Under the pieces are notes generated by a model that ran no database searches, was not told where the DNA came from, and saw only the letters and a program-made list of their open reading frames with translations. DNA of 64,000 bases from Ehretia macrophylla (Eukaryota; Streptophyta; Magnoliopsida; Boraginales; Ehretiaceae): assembly GCA_037974665.1 (NCBI GenBank), contig CM075765.1, positions 5,337,501 through 5,401,500 on the forward strand, given 5' to 3'. How positions within the stretch are numbered: the first letter of the stretch is position 1; each line of letters opens with the position of its first letter. Of the stretch, positions 33,786 to 45,595 are shown in pieces. A program made the translations under genes and the position numbers.

Positions 33786-34870
33786 AATATGTTAATTTAA
33801 TTTTTAATTTTTTTTTGTATTTTCAAATGGTTTTTTCTCAATTTTTATTTATTTACGATTTTTTTTTCGTTTTTATATGTCTATTATTTTTGTTTGTTAT
33901 AATTTTTTTTTTAATTTGTGTTATTTTTAACACATTTTGTAGCTTATTTTTATTTAATTTTCTGATTTAGTTTTTTTATTTTCGAATTTATTTTACTTTT
34001 TATTTTACTATTTTTTTTATTTTTTTGTTATAATTTTTTTTAATTTGTGTTTTTTTAACACAATTTGGTTATTTTGATTCAATTTTATATTTTTTTTGTT
34101 TTCTGAATTTTTTTTCATTTTTTTATTTTCGGATTAAATTTTTTTTTTTTACGATTTTTTTGTTTGTTATTTTTTTTGCTATAATTTCTTTTTTTTTAAT
34201 TTGCGTTATTTTTAACACAATTTGGTTATTTTGATTGAATTTTATTTTTTTTATTTTCGGAATTTTTTCATTTTTTTCATTTTCATATTTTAATTTTTTT
34301 ATATTTAATATTTTTTTGTTTTTTTTTTGTCTATTATTTTTTTTGTTATAATTTCTTTTTTTTTATTTGTGTTATTTTTAACATATTTTGTTTATTTTGA
34401 TTGAATTTTATATTTTTTTATTTTCAGATTTTTTTATTTTTTATTTTCGAATTTAATTTTTTTATTTACGATTTTTTTTATTTCTCTATTATTTTTATTT
34501 GTTATAATTTATTTATTTTTAATTTGTGTTATTTTTAACACATTTTAGTTATTTTGATTTTATTTTCTAAATTTTTATTATTTTTTGGATTTTTGCTTTT
34601 TAAATTTTCAGAATTTTTTTGTATTTTCCATTTTTTTATCTATAATTTTTATTTTTTGTAGGTTTTTTTAACATATTTAGGTTAGTTGTTAATTTTGTTA
34701 AATTTTTTGTTTGATTTTTTTTCAAATATATATTTTTTTCATTTTTTAATTGTCTATTTTTTTAATTACTATTTCAGTTTTTTAATTGTTGTTTGTTTTT
34801 TTTATATATTTAGGTTATATTTTGGTTTTTTAAAATTTTTTTGTATTTATTTTTCCCCGAAATTAGAATT
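33786..34870. repeat. T-rich tract with internal tandem structure
   Basis: About 1.1 kb of T-dominated sequence built from a recurring unit TTGTTATAATTT(T)n-AATTTG(T/C)GTTATTTTTAACACA-TTTGG, seen near 33895, 34027, 34178, 34350 and 34500. It lies upstream of the transposase reading frame. Element A has a shorter counterpart. Confidence 0.85.
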
Positions 34871-35574
34871 TTCTTTGGATGTCAAATTTCGATAATCGTA
34901 AACCATAAAATTATAAATATAATGTGTTTGACTAATATGTATAATGTACTGTTGATGTGTAAATCTTTAATTGCAGGTTATAAGATTATAAGGGGTGTTG
35001 CGGAGAACCTCTGTCCGTTTGTTGCTTCCGAAGTTTACAGATTTTATGGTAATATCTTTTGAAACTTCGGATTTGTTTTTTTTATCTTAACAATTTATGG
35101 TACATGATTTCAAATTCGAATAATCGTCCACCATAAAATTATTAATTCCAGTGTCACGTCTGAACCCCGATCAACTATTAACCTATTTTATTGAATGATT
35201 CTAACTTCATATTTATTGAGCTGTCACATATTTATGTTGAGTAACCTTGTACATTGTACTTCGGGCCCTTCAACGCTTTATCGTGAACATTGTACCTTGC
35301 ACACGAAGATTTTGAATAATTTGATTAATATTTGTCAAATAATTTAAAGTTAATTTCATGTATGTTTTTAGTTGCACAATTTTTTAATTTGTTATCATTT
35401 TCGGCATTGAATAACATTGTTCTTGGATTGGATTGTTGTGTATCTTTGTCATGTTGTCAAACTCATGCATGATAAGTCTCACTCATCGAATTCGGATAGC
35501 TCTTTTACATAATAATGTATTACATAATTTTTAAAATGAAATAACATTTAACAAATTGCTCAGCGTATCACTTC

Positions 35575-38500
35575 ATGGAGTCAAATCGTGAATGGATGTA
35601 TCAGAAATGGATTGACGGGAATCTTGATGAGGCCTTTGTCCAAGGTGTTTCGGATTTTGTATCATTTGCAAGTAACCAATAGTATTATATGGATGGCAAC
35701 AAGATAAGATGTCCATGTGTAAGATGCCAGAACTTAAAATTCCAAACAACAGGAATTGTGGTAGATCATCCGTATCAGAAAGGTTTTATGCCTTTATACT
35801 ATCAATGGATTGCATAAGGCAAACATGTGTATAACAATGTAGTTCCAAGTGCACCAACTTGGGCGTATAATCAAGAACAACAGCTTGATGAAATGAACAA
35901 TTATCGAACATTGGTTTTTGACGATGCCGGTCCGCAGTTCATCAACGATCACAATGTTGAGGTTAATGAAGAACCTAACATGGAAGCACAAGCATTTTTT
36001 GAGTTGTTGAATGCCGCTAATAGGCCATTGTTTGATGGTTGTTCGAAACTTACTCAATTGTCAGCCGTGGCTCGATATATGAATATGAAGTCCGAGCATA
36101 ATATGAGCAACTCCTTATTTAACAGGTTCATAGAAGAATTAATGGAAGTGATGCCCGAGAATCATAACTTGCCTGAAAACCTTTATAGATTTAAGAAACT
36201 AATCAAGCCATTGGGGTTGGGATATCAGAAGATCGATGTTTGTGTAAATCGATGCACCTTGTTTTACAAAGATCGGAGACTCATGGAAAATTGTCCGCAC
36301 TGTGGCCACGCACGCTTCAAGGATATAGCTGGTGGTAAAAAACGGGGAAAGCCTATTTCTCACAAACAGTTAAGATATTTCCCTCTGACACCAAGGTTGA
36401 AAAGATTGTACATGTCAAATGCTACAGCGAGACACATGACGTGGCACAAATATCACAATGTTGAGGATGGGAATATTTGTCATCCATCATATGCCAAATC
36501 TTGGAAATATTTTGACTCTGTGTATCTAGAATTCGCTGCAGAACCAAAAAATATTCGGCTAGGCCTTTGTTCAGATGGTTTTAACCCGTACAGTTCAAAT
36601 GTTCAACCTTACTATTGCTGGCCAGTTATCATTACCCCATACAACCTTCCACCATGGATGTGCATGAAGGATCCCGTAATGTTTTTGACAATAATCATTC
36701 CTAGTCCCAAGCATCCCGGTAAGAATATTGATGTCTACCTGGAGTCTCTAATCGATGAATTGATAACTCTATGGTCGGAAGGAACATTATGTTATGATAT
36801 TGCTACGAAGACTAATTTTTGTTTGAGGGCAGTCTTGATGTGGACAATAAATGACTTCCCGACTTATGGTATATTGTCGGGATGAAGCGCACATGAAAGG
36901 TTATTGTGTCCTATTTGTATGGAAAAGTCAAAAGCTTTTCGGATACTAGCGGGAAGAAGCATTCATTCTTTGACTGTCATCATCAATTCTTACCACATAA
37001 TAGTTCATTAAGACGTGAAAGGAAAATTTTTATCAAGGATAGGCACGAGATATCTACACCTCCACCACGATTATCTGGGCAATAAATTTGGGAACGGGTA
37101 AAAAATTTTCCAACAGTCTAAGAGATATCTTGCAAAAAGCTAGATGGGTTTGGTATTGATCATAATTGAACGAAAAGAAGTATTTTCTGAGAATTTTCAT
37201 ACTGGAATACGCATCTTGTTCGTCATAACTTAGACGTAATACATATTGAGAAAAATATTTTCGACAATGTATTCAATACTATAATGGCAGTTAAGGGTAA
37301 GACTAAAGACAACCTTCAAGCTCGGAAAGACATGTACACTTTTTGCAATCGGCCAGAGTTATGCGAAGACAATACGAACAAGTTCGATGTATACACCCTC
37401 ACAGAGAAACGAGAAAAGTGCTATTACAATGGGTTGAAGGCATAAAATTTTCTGATGGTTATACTTCTAATCTATCAAATTGTGTCGACATGAAGGATTT
37501 TGAAAATGTCATACATGAAGAGCCACAATTGTCCTATCTTTATGGAGATACTACTTCCCATGGTATTGCGAGAACTCATGCCGAAACAGGCTTCAGAGAC
37601 ATTTGCTGAACTGAGCTTATTTTTTAGCAATCTATGTTGTTCAACTTTGCAAAGAACCGATTTGGAAAGGATGCAAGATAATATTGTCATGATGCTGTGC
37701 AAATTGGAGAAGATGTTGCCTCTTGCATTTTTTGACTCAATTGAGCATTTACCTGTCTATTTGGTTTATGAAGCGATATGTTGTGGACCTGTTCAATATT
37801 GGTAGATGTATCCGTTCGAGAGGTTTTTGCAAGGCCTGAATAAGGTAGTTAAGAATAAAGCACGTGTTGAATGATCTATTTGTGAAGCTTATCACGTCCT
37901 AGAGATATTAACTTTTTGTTCATATTATTTTGAACAATACGTGTCAACTAAAAGTAGAAGGTTAGGTCGAAACAACCATTATAATGAGGTAAAATATCTT
38001 GAGGGTTGCTTATCTTCATTTACTTGTCCGGGTTGTCCAATTGAGGCGAATGCAGAGATCTCACTACCAGAGTATGATCTCTAGTTGGCACACTTATATG
38101 TACTCATGAATTGCCCAGAGGTGCAGCCTTATATAAGGTATGTTTGCAACAATTTGGTATTCAATTGTCAGCTGTTGGGATTATTACACCTTTTTTAATG
38201 ACCAGCTTTACGAATTAAATACATATTGTTTGAGGAAGACTTGGAATAACAATACGGCCCTATTAACAACAGAGATAGACAGTTGCATATTGACAAATCT
38301 TTCCCAAGATGGTTATATTGCCAGGTCAGTATTTTGTATGCAATTTCTGCCTATTCATTAAGGGCACGACCAGTTGAGTATTAACCAAATGTAATCACTT
38401 TGTGATTAAGAGATCGGTATGATGTAGATGATCATATGAAATATCTCTTCAAATGGCCTCACAGAAAGGCACGCTGATGGTGTAGATACATGGTAAACGG

Positions 38501-39282
38501 ATACAGGTTCTCTACGATCGAATATGGGTCTTTAAAATCCACGAACAATAGTGGAATTTTTGTAAGAGGTACAAGTGATGGTACAGCTGGGGAAATACGG
38601 TACTATGGGGTATTGAAGGACATTATTGAAGTAGAATATATCAATCCAACGTTACAACATACAAGAGTTGTTCTGTTTAAGTACGATTTGTATGATACCA
38701 CAAATGATAGAGGTGTTAAGTCAAATCATAGGATCGGATTGGTTGATGTGAATGTGAAACAAAAGATATCCTAAGCATGAACCATTTATATTGGCAGGTC
38801 AAGCCCAATAAGTGTACTATTGTGTTTATCCAGGGGCCAAGAGAGAACGAGTAGATTGGGTAGCCGTCGTTAAAATCTGTCCAAGATATTTCTATGACAT
38901 GGACAGACAGGAGATAGATGTGGATGATAATACAAGTTTTCAATCAGATCACATGAATGTGCCTCTAGTGGAACTGAATGTTTTTTATTCTAATTCACAT
39001 ATTAATTATTCGGATGTCCATAGTGAAAATGAACGCGAAGATCTTAATGACGAACATAGAGACGTAGAAGAATATGTAAATGATAAAGAATATGAGCATG
39101 AAACAAATTATGATTATGATGATGATGATGATAAAGATGACGATGATGATGATTGTGACCCATATGATAATGAAGATGATGATGATGACAATGACGATAA
39201 TGATGAGGATGAGGAGGATGAGGGGGAATGTTCAACCTTCCACAATCATGACGGTGACAATGATGGAAATGATGATTTTTGA
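35575..39282 (+). pseudogene. CACTA TNP2-type transposase, copy B, decayed
   Basis: Start MESNREWMYQKWIDGNLDEA at 35575 opens the transposase-associated domain, with a CPCVRCQN zinc-type motif. The TNP2 core follows: CHLFYK-type CTLFYKDRRLMENCPHCGH, LRYFPLTPRLKRLYMS, RLGLCSDGFNPYSSN, WPVIITPYNLPPWMCMK, DVYLESLIDEL and LMWTINDFPTYGILSG. DUF4218 (HNLDVIHIEKNIFDN, EAICCGPVQYW) and DUF4216-like (VVLFKYDLYDTTNDRG) parts and an Asp-rich tail complete it. It is broken by TAG near 35632, TAA near 35815, TGA at 36883 (Trp position) and several later stops and frameshifts. The longest clean piece is 35827-36885. It would cut and join the CACTA ends if intact. Confidence 0.88.
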
Positions 39283-39460
39283 GAAAAACATAGGCTATTA
39301 CAAAAATATTTGTCATGGTTGTATTTCAATTGATCAAGCAATGATTCCTAGTGTTATACATAGATTTATGACAGTTATAGTATGTTATGTTACATAATTA
39401 TATTTTTTCAGTTAATATATATTATTTATATATTCTAATTCTATTGTGTCCAAACAAGCA

Positions 39461-42400
39461 ATGGGAGGCGGTGAAGATCCAACTCGCAAGGGAAAAAAAA
39501 TTGAAGCAGAGCAGTTTGTTAGAAAAAAGGACATTATCGACGATTATTGTGCCCGAGACACAGCGATTCAATCAGGTCGGGCCGAATGACGCTAAACACA
39601 TGGGTGGTCGTGGATCTATAAGTGCACATCATATGAGTGGTCGTGGATCCACAAGTACACATACAGCAACTGACCGTGTTGGTGGTAATGTCCCTGTGGT
39701 CATTGGGCGTGGATCATCTAATTCATCAGTAGTAATGCGACATTGGATCCCAGACGATGCTCAACCCCAACAAGACCAACCATATGTACAGGCCACGTCC
39801 ACTAGTCATAATGAACAACATTGTTCATCAGTTGGACTGCCACAGGAATTACAGGACTTATGTGTAGATGGTGATGGCTCTTCAATACCCGGTGGTGCGC
39901 AATTTTCTAATATGCCCGAGTCATCACATGCTATTGAAAGACGGGCTGCAGGAATTGAAGATTGGCAATTTTATGGATTCCGGTCTCAAGCCGATTATAT
40001 GGTATGGCAAAATGACAAGCGACGCTATGTGATGGTCGTAGGAAATGGGTATGTAATAGTTCAAATTTGAAGTTTAAATATTCTCTTTTTTGTAACTTAA
40101 TATATCTGTTTGGATTATGCTATGTTATAGATGGGATCTATATAACACCGTCAAAGGTTTTACAAGAGCTCTACATGCCGGGTATGTAGAGTCGTGGTTG
40201 ACATACAGACATGTCCCAAGTGATACAAAGAAATTATGGTTTGAATATTTCAGGGTATGAACTGTTAAAGCAATAGATATTGTCGGAAATATTGTACAAT
40301 TGTATATTTCATTGTTGAATTATATGGATGATAGTATTAACGCTTTCAAAGGGAGTACAAATGACTTCCAATTGATGAAGCTGAAGTTTGGCGCAAATTT
40401 GAATCTACTGCAAGACGCCGAATTTCAGATTTGACAAACAAAGGACAGACAAGAATGAAAAAATCAGATCTCATACCACTTGACATATGGAACGAAATGC
40501 TGGAGCTATCACAAAGGCCAAAATGGCAGGAAATCTCAAAGAGAAATGTAGCCAATCGAAAGGCCAATCCGTCTATTCACCATTTGGGTTCAATCCCAAC
40601 CCATGAGGCAGCTAGAAGAATGGTTTTGATTTCGTCATACAATCTTGTTTATGTATATATGTTATGTGTATGAAAAAGAAATTCGTAGAACTACACAATT
40701 ATATATGGGTTGATTTAGTCAATTGCTATTGTAGGAAAAAGAACTAGGAAGGACAATGACTTATGCGGAGGTTTTCAAGAAGGCTTATCGCAAGGGGACT
40801 GACGCACTGTACACAGACTCTCGGGCCGAGCAGACAATGGTATGTATTATTCATGTAATTTCTATAAGATGTAGCAATGCATAGGGTTTATATTGAGGAT
40901 AATTTGGGATTCATAGTATTGGCCTAAACGTTTGTTGGTTTTGCAAAGTATTTATAATTGTTAAAGTTATTATTCCAGAGGGAAAACATACTTCGTGATT
41001 AGTGAGCATGAATACGTATGTACACAGTGCCAAAACATTTCACAAATGGAATATGGTTACTTGTTTTACCCTGTTGTGTTGTCTAATGTATTTAGAAATC
41101 GATCTTTAGGGTTGTAGTAGAACATGATTAATATGTTGAGGTTAAGTGTGGTACTATATGAGCTTGGATACTATGTAGTAGGTTGGATTTATTCACAAAC
41201 AGGTAATTGGGAAAAATCCGAAATACAGAAGAGACTCTATCCATTTTTTTTTTTTTTGATGAGTAAATGCGTTGAAGACAGATGTAGTAACTTAATATTG
41301 TGTGATTCAATATTAAGTATGTGTAGCTTATGAACATTTGGTTATAACTCACATCGGTTATGTAACACTAATTTGTTGTGTTGTATTTTTAATTTAGAAA
41401 TGTCTCATTAGGTTTGTAGTAGAACATGATTAATATGTTAAGGTTAATGTGGTACTTTATGAACTTGGATACTATGTAATAGGTTGGCTTTATTCACAAA
41501 CAGGTAATTGGAAAAAGTCATAAATACAGAGGAGATTATGTCCTTTTTTTTTTACGAGTAAATGCATTAAAGATAGATGTAATAACTTAATATTGTGTGA
41601 TTCAATATTAAGTATGTGTAGCTTTTAAACATTTGGTTGTAACTCACATCAGTTATGTGACACTAACTTGTTGTGTTGTCTTTTTAATTTAGAAATGTCT
41701 CCTTAGAGTTGTAGTAGAACGTGATTAATATGTTGAGGTTAAGTATGGTACTTTATGAGCTTGGATACTATGTAGCAGGTTGACTTTATTCACAAACAAG
41801 TAATTGGAAAAAGTCCTAAATACAGAGGAGACTCTGTCCATTTTTTTTTTTTGACGAGTAAATGATTAAAGACAGATGTAATAACTTAATATTGTGTGTT
41901 TTAATATTATGTATGTCACATTTATAAACATTTGGTTGTATCTCACATCAGTTATGTGATACTAACTTGTTGTGTTGTCTAATGTATTTAGAAATGTCTC
42001 CTTAGGGTTGTAGTAGAACATGATTAATATGTTGAGGTTAAGTGTGATACTGTATGAGCTTGGATACTATGTAGTAGGTTGATTTTATTCACAAACAGGT
42101 AATTGGAAAAAATCCAAAATACAGAGGAGACTCTGTCCAAGTTTTTTATTGACGAGTAAATGCATTAAAGACAGATGTAGTAATTTAATATTGTGTGTTT
42201 CAATATTAGTATGTGTAGCTTATAATCATTTGGTTGTAAGTCCTTTTTTTTATGACGAGTAAATGCATTAAAGACAGATGTAGTAATTTAATATTGTGTG
42301 TTTCAATATTAAGTATATGTAGCTTATAAATGTTTGGTTGTACCTAACATCAGTTATGTAAGACTAACTTGTTACTACTGTCTTTGTAGGCTCGTTATGA

Positions 42401-42806
42401 CGAAATGCTCCAAACAGCTAGGAATGCATCTGAATCAGACTCGAATCCAACGCCTGTGGATGAGAACGCAATATTTTTGCAGGCTGTTGGACCACCACGC
42501 AAAGGTCGGATATACGGGGTAGGTTCTCAGGTATCTGTTTAGTTTGTCTCAAATACTACATCCCATCATCGGCGTGTCATCACAAAGGAACAACTGACTA
42601 CTGTCGTTACGCGTGCCACAGTGACTTTGAATGAAACTGTACAAAGTCATCGCCAGTAGATCGAGAGTTAGGACGAGTTAATAATTCAACTTCAGCAACA
42701 AATAACGAAGCAGAACAAAGTGTTAGAAGTTTTCTACGCAAAAGTATGTGGTCAACCTGAAGACCAACAATCTTCATCTTCACATAGTGATGAAGATGGA
42801 GAGTAA
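39461..42806 (+). pseudogene. CACTA second gene (Ptta/En/Spm 'Transposase_24'-like), copy B
   Basis: Five exons can be read: 39461-40048, 40131-40254, about 40352-40635, 40735-40839 and 42390-42806, with GT-AG borders that match copy A. Key segments are SSHAIERRAAGIEDWQFYGF, GFTRALHAGYVESWLTYRHV, EVWRKFESTARRRISDLTNK, EISKRNVANRKANPS, TMTYAEVFKKAYRKGTDALY and a Gln-rich end. The fourth intron is swollen to 1.55 kb by tandem repeats. Lesions are a 2-base loss in the A-run near 39493, TGA at 40362-40364 (Trp in copy A), and stops near 42540, 42658 and 42670. It is presumed to be the accessory DNA-binding protein of the element. Confidence 0.8.
41090..42330 (+). repeat. About 300-bp tandem repeat, four copies plus a partial
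   Basis: Units start with TTTAGAAATGTCTC-TTAGGGTTGTAGTAGAAC near 41093, 41393, 41690 and 41989. Each contains GGTAATTGG-AAAAA-TCC-AAATACAGA-GAGACT and a T-run. A further partial copy of about 90 bp is duplicated near 42155 and 42250. Element A has one copy (about 23135-23345), so the expansion is specific to B. It lies in an intron of the second gene. Confidence 0.88.
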
Positions 42807-43019
42807 CCTGTGAAAATGTTATCTTTGTAGTTTGATGTATTAATACACTGGCATGTACAATACATTCCTCTTGATTACAATTTAAAATAACAGTCTATAT
42901 TATAAATAGATATAGCATATCGTATTTGCGGCATTATTTGAAATGTATTTCATATATGAAATAGGTTCAATTTGGGATTATATTTCAAAATTTTTGAAGG
43001 AATTATGACTAGTTTAATT

Positions 43020-43511
43020 AGATGGAATGATTAAGTTGGTGAGGGTTTCGTGAAGGGAATGGTTAGTGACGGATTGGTAAGGGGAAGGTTGGTGAAGGCT
43101 TGGCGACGACAATTTTGTGACAGTTTGGTGAGGGGTTAAGTTAGCGAGTATTTAGTGACAGCAATCATTGGTGACGGCCGAGTGAGAGGAAATGTTGGCG
43201 AGGGCTTGTCGACGGGATACACAGTGACAGTTGGGAGATGGCTCTAATTGATGAGGGGTCGGTGAAAGGAACCTTTGATGACGGCCTGGAGACGAAAAAT
43301 TACGGTGAGGGGTTGGTGAGGGCGGATTTGGAGACGAGATGGAGAGCATTTCCAGCCGTTGCCAAAACAGTGACGGCATGGTGAGAGGAACCAATTTGGC
43401 GACAATCTCCTGTCTGACGGACAGTTCCCTTCACCGTGTCGTCGCAAATTTCACATTGATGACCGGACGATGAGGGGAAGCGTCTCTCGCAAAATCCAAT
43501 TTTTTTTGTAG
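43020..43511. repeat. 3' subterminal repeats and terminus of CACTA B
   Basis: Variants of TTGGTGA(C/G)GG and GGTGACGGC, the reverse complement of 21941-22395, run into the terminal CGTCTCTCGCAAAATCCAAT, T-run and GTAG. Confidence 0.82.
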
Positions 43512-43513
43512 GA

Positions 43514-44953
43514 TCTTGTTTGTGGCAAAATGAATGCGATAGTGAGGAATGGTTTATCCAAAAGGATCACAGCAAGTACATAACTTTGGACAACTAGATG
43601 GTTGTCTTTTGCTGGATGATTGCAGCTTGTTAAACATGTGCTTGTGCTTTTGGAGTAATGTCATCATTCTTCAGAAAGGTGTCGTTAAGGGTATCCAAAA
43701 ACAATTATCTTCTTTTCTCTACAGTGGTAATTGAGGTGATACAAGAATAGCTAAAGTGGCATAGTATGACATTTGTAAGCCTATAGAGGAAGGAAGCCTT
43801 GGGATCAAGCCACTTGCGAAATCAAACAAAACAACTATCTTGGAACAATTTTGGCACATGTATGTGAATGATTCCTCTCTTTGAAGCATGTAGGCTAAAA
43901 GGGTGTTGTTGAAGGATAAATGTATATAGAGTGAGGTAATTTTGAAAGATGGCTTGTGGGCGTAGAAAAAGCTTCGCAAATTGAGAGATGTTGTGTTTGA
44001 GTTCATTAAGCATCGAATTTCTAATGGTGACCATACTTTCTTGTGGTGAGATAAATGGAATCTGAGAGGTAGACTGGTGGATTTGGTTGCTAATGACCAA
44101 ATTATAGAATCAAGACTTAGCCTCCAAAGGAAAGTCAGTGCATTCTAATACAAGGACAATGGAATTTCCAAGATGCTTATCTCATTTATAATCTGATCTT
44201 GAAGGGATGAATTTATAAGCAGAGAATGATTCAATCAAGTGGAATATTTGTACATCCGGGTCCTTTTCTTTAGATTCTACGTGGCATGAGATTAGGGAGA
44301 AGCATTGTAGGGTTGAGTGGTTTGACCTACTTTGGAAACAAATTTATATTTCGAAGTTTAGCTTTTGTGCCTGGCTTGCAATCAAGGACAAACTCACTAC
44401 CAAAAGTTGACTCATTGGTTGGGGGTCAACATTCCCAAACAATGCAACTTGTGCCACATGGTTTTGGAAACCAAAGATTAAATGTTCTTTGAATGTTCTT
44501 TCAGTAGAAGAGTTTGAAAATTTTGTTAGAAGAACGATAAGATCAGAGTCATTGGGATACAATGTGATAGAGTACTTATTAGTTGCAGTAGGTGTGGCGA
44601 GAAAAAAAAACCCTTTAGGCTTACATTCTTAAACTTCTTTTCACGACTTTTATTTATCACATTTGGAGAGAACATAATATGAGGTGCTTTAACAATCAGT
44701 CTGCAAATGTTGAGCAAGTGACCAGCAAGATCATAAACGATGTCAAGTGTAAAATGATGACCTCTAAGAAGTTCAAGGATAATTCTTGCAATAGAGAGCT
44801 TTGTAGTATTAGGGGCTTACAGGATATTAATTGTTAGTTTCAAGGAGATATTTTCTTTTGTATGGATGAAACTCACTTGTAAATGGTTGATGCCAAGTTT
44901 TTGAAGTTGAAATGATATTCGCTATGCTTTCCTAGGAAAAAAAAAAAAAAAAG
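43514..44953 (+). mobile_element. L1-type LINE 3' fragment, copy 1
   Basis: It starts abruptly at the CACTA B terminus and matches 62133-63585. It contains the C-terminal ORF2 region (RT thumb and zf-RVT, e.g. FCAWLAIKDKLTTK in broken frames) and ends in an A-run (44937-44953). Many stops. It is 5'-truncated at the CACTA junction. Confidence 0.8.
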
Positions 44954-45367
44954 CAAATATCGTCCTAAACGTGATACTTATGAATGTTGATATTACATTT
45001 TCTTTCCAGTCACAAGTTCAAAAATAGGTGAAAGTCTCAAATTTAATATCCTTTTTATCTTTTCAAAGAAAAGAATGGGAAGATTGCATGGAGGAGAAAA
45101 GAAGGCTGGCGAACTTTATTTGAAGCTAAATTGGTTGAAAAATGACTTAGGTGGCTATTTGTATGTTAGAAAGGGTTGGAATTGGAACGACATTCAAGGC
45201 TCTATTCCAATTCCCATGCTTGAAATGGAATAAAGAACTTGAAAATTTCATTCCCTAGGTAATGTGATTGTCACGAATTTGGGAATATCGATTATAGACA
45301 AAACACATGACACAATCCATTATCTTGTTCTTAGGAATGAATTTATTTTTTAAATGATCAAACTACC
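43514..45367 (+). repeat. Segmental duplication, copy 1
   Basis: The match with 62133-64000 does not stop at the LINE poly-A. It continues through the same downstream sequence (GCAAATA(T/C)CGTCCTAAACGTGAT...) to the window edge in copy 2. This is duplication of a genomic segment, about 93-95% identical by eye. Confidence 0.85.
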
Positions 45368-45404
45368 CTTTCGAAATATAACTAATATATTATAACAAAA
45401 GTCA

Positions 45405-45536
45405 ACCCTTATTATTATTATTATTGTTGTTGTTGTTATTATTATAATTTATTGTTGATATTATCGTTTATGTGATTTGTGAAATATTAGTTATATAAAC
45501 CTTTAAAACGCAAGCATGTACATTATAATAAAAGAT

Positions 45537-45589
<53 letters not shown>

Positions 45590-45595
45590 TTCATT
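45405..45595. repeat. (ATT)n microsatellites
   Basis: ATT/GTT runs near 45411-45450 and an uninterrupted ATT run of about 50 bp near 45541-45590. Confidence 0.9.

Larger units (their letters stand above)
33686..43513 (+). mobile_element. CACTA transposon B, 5'-truncated, carries transposase
   Basis: It is homologous to element A in opposite orientation from about 33686 (matching the reverse complement of about 28740) to 43513. The right end ...CGTCTCTCGCAAAATCC plus a T-run and GTAG is the same terminus as A's left end, but the last two bases read GA where TG is expected. At the left, homology to A stops short of A's 5' subterminal repeats, so the 5' end is absent and the copy is probably immobile. 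It encodes a decayed transposase (35575-39282) and the second gene (39461-42806), both on plus. Confidence 0.85.

Noticed and set aside
33773-34895. Phe-rich open frames
   Set aside because: Low-complexity T tract.
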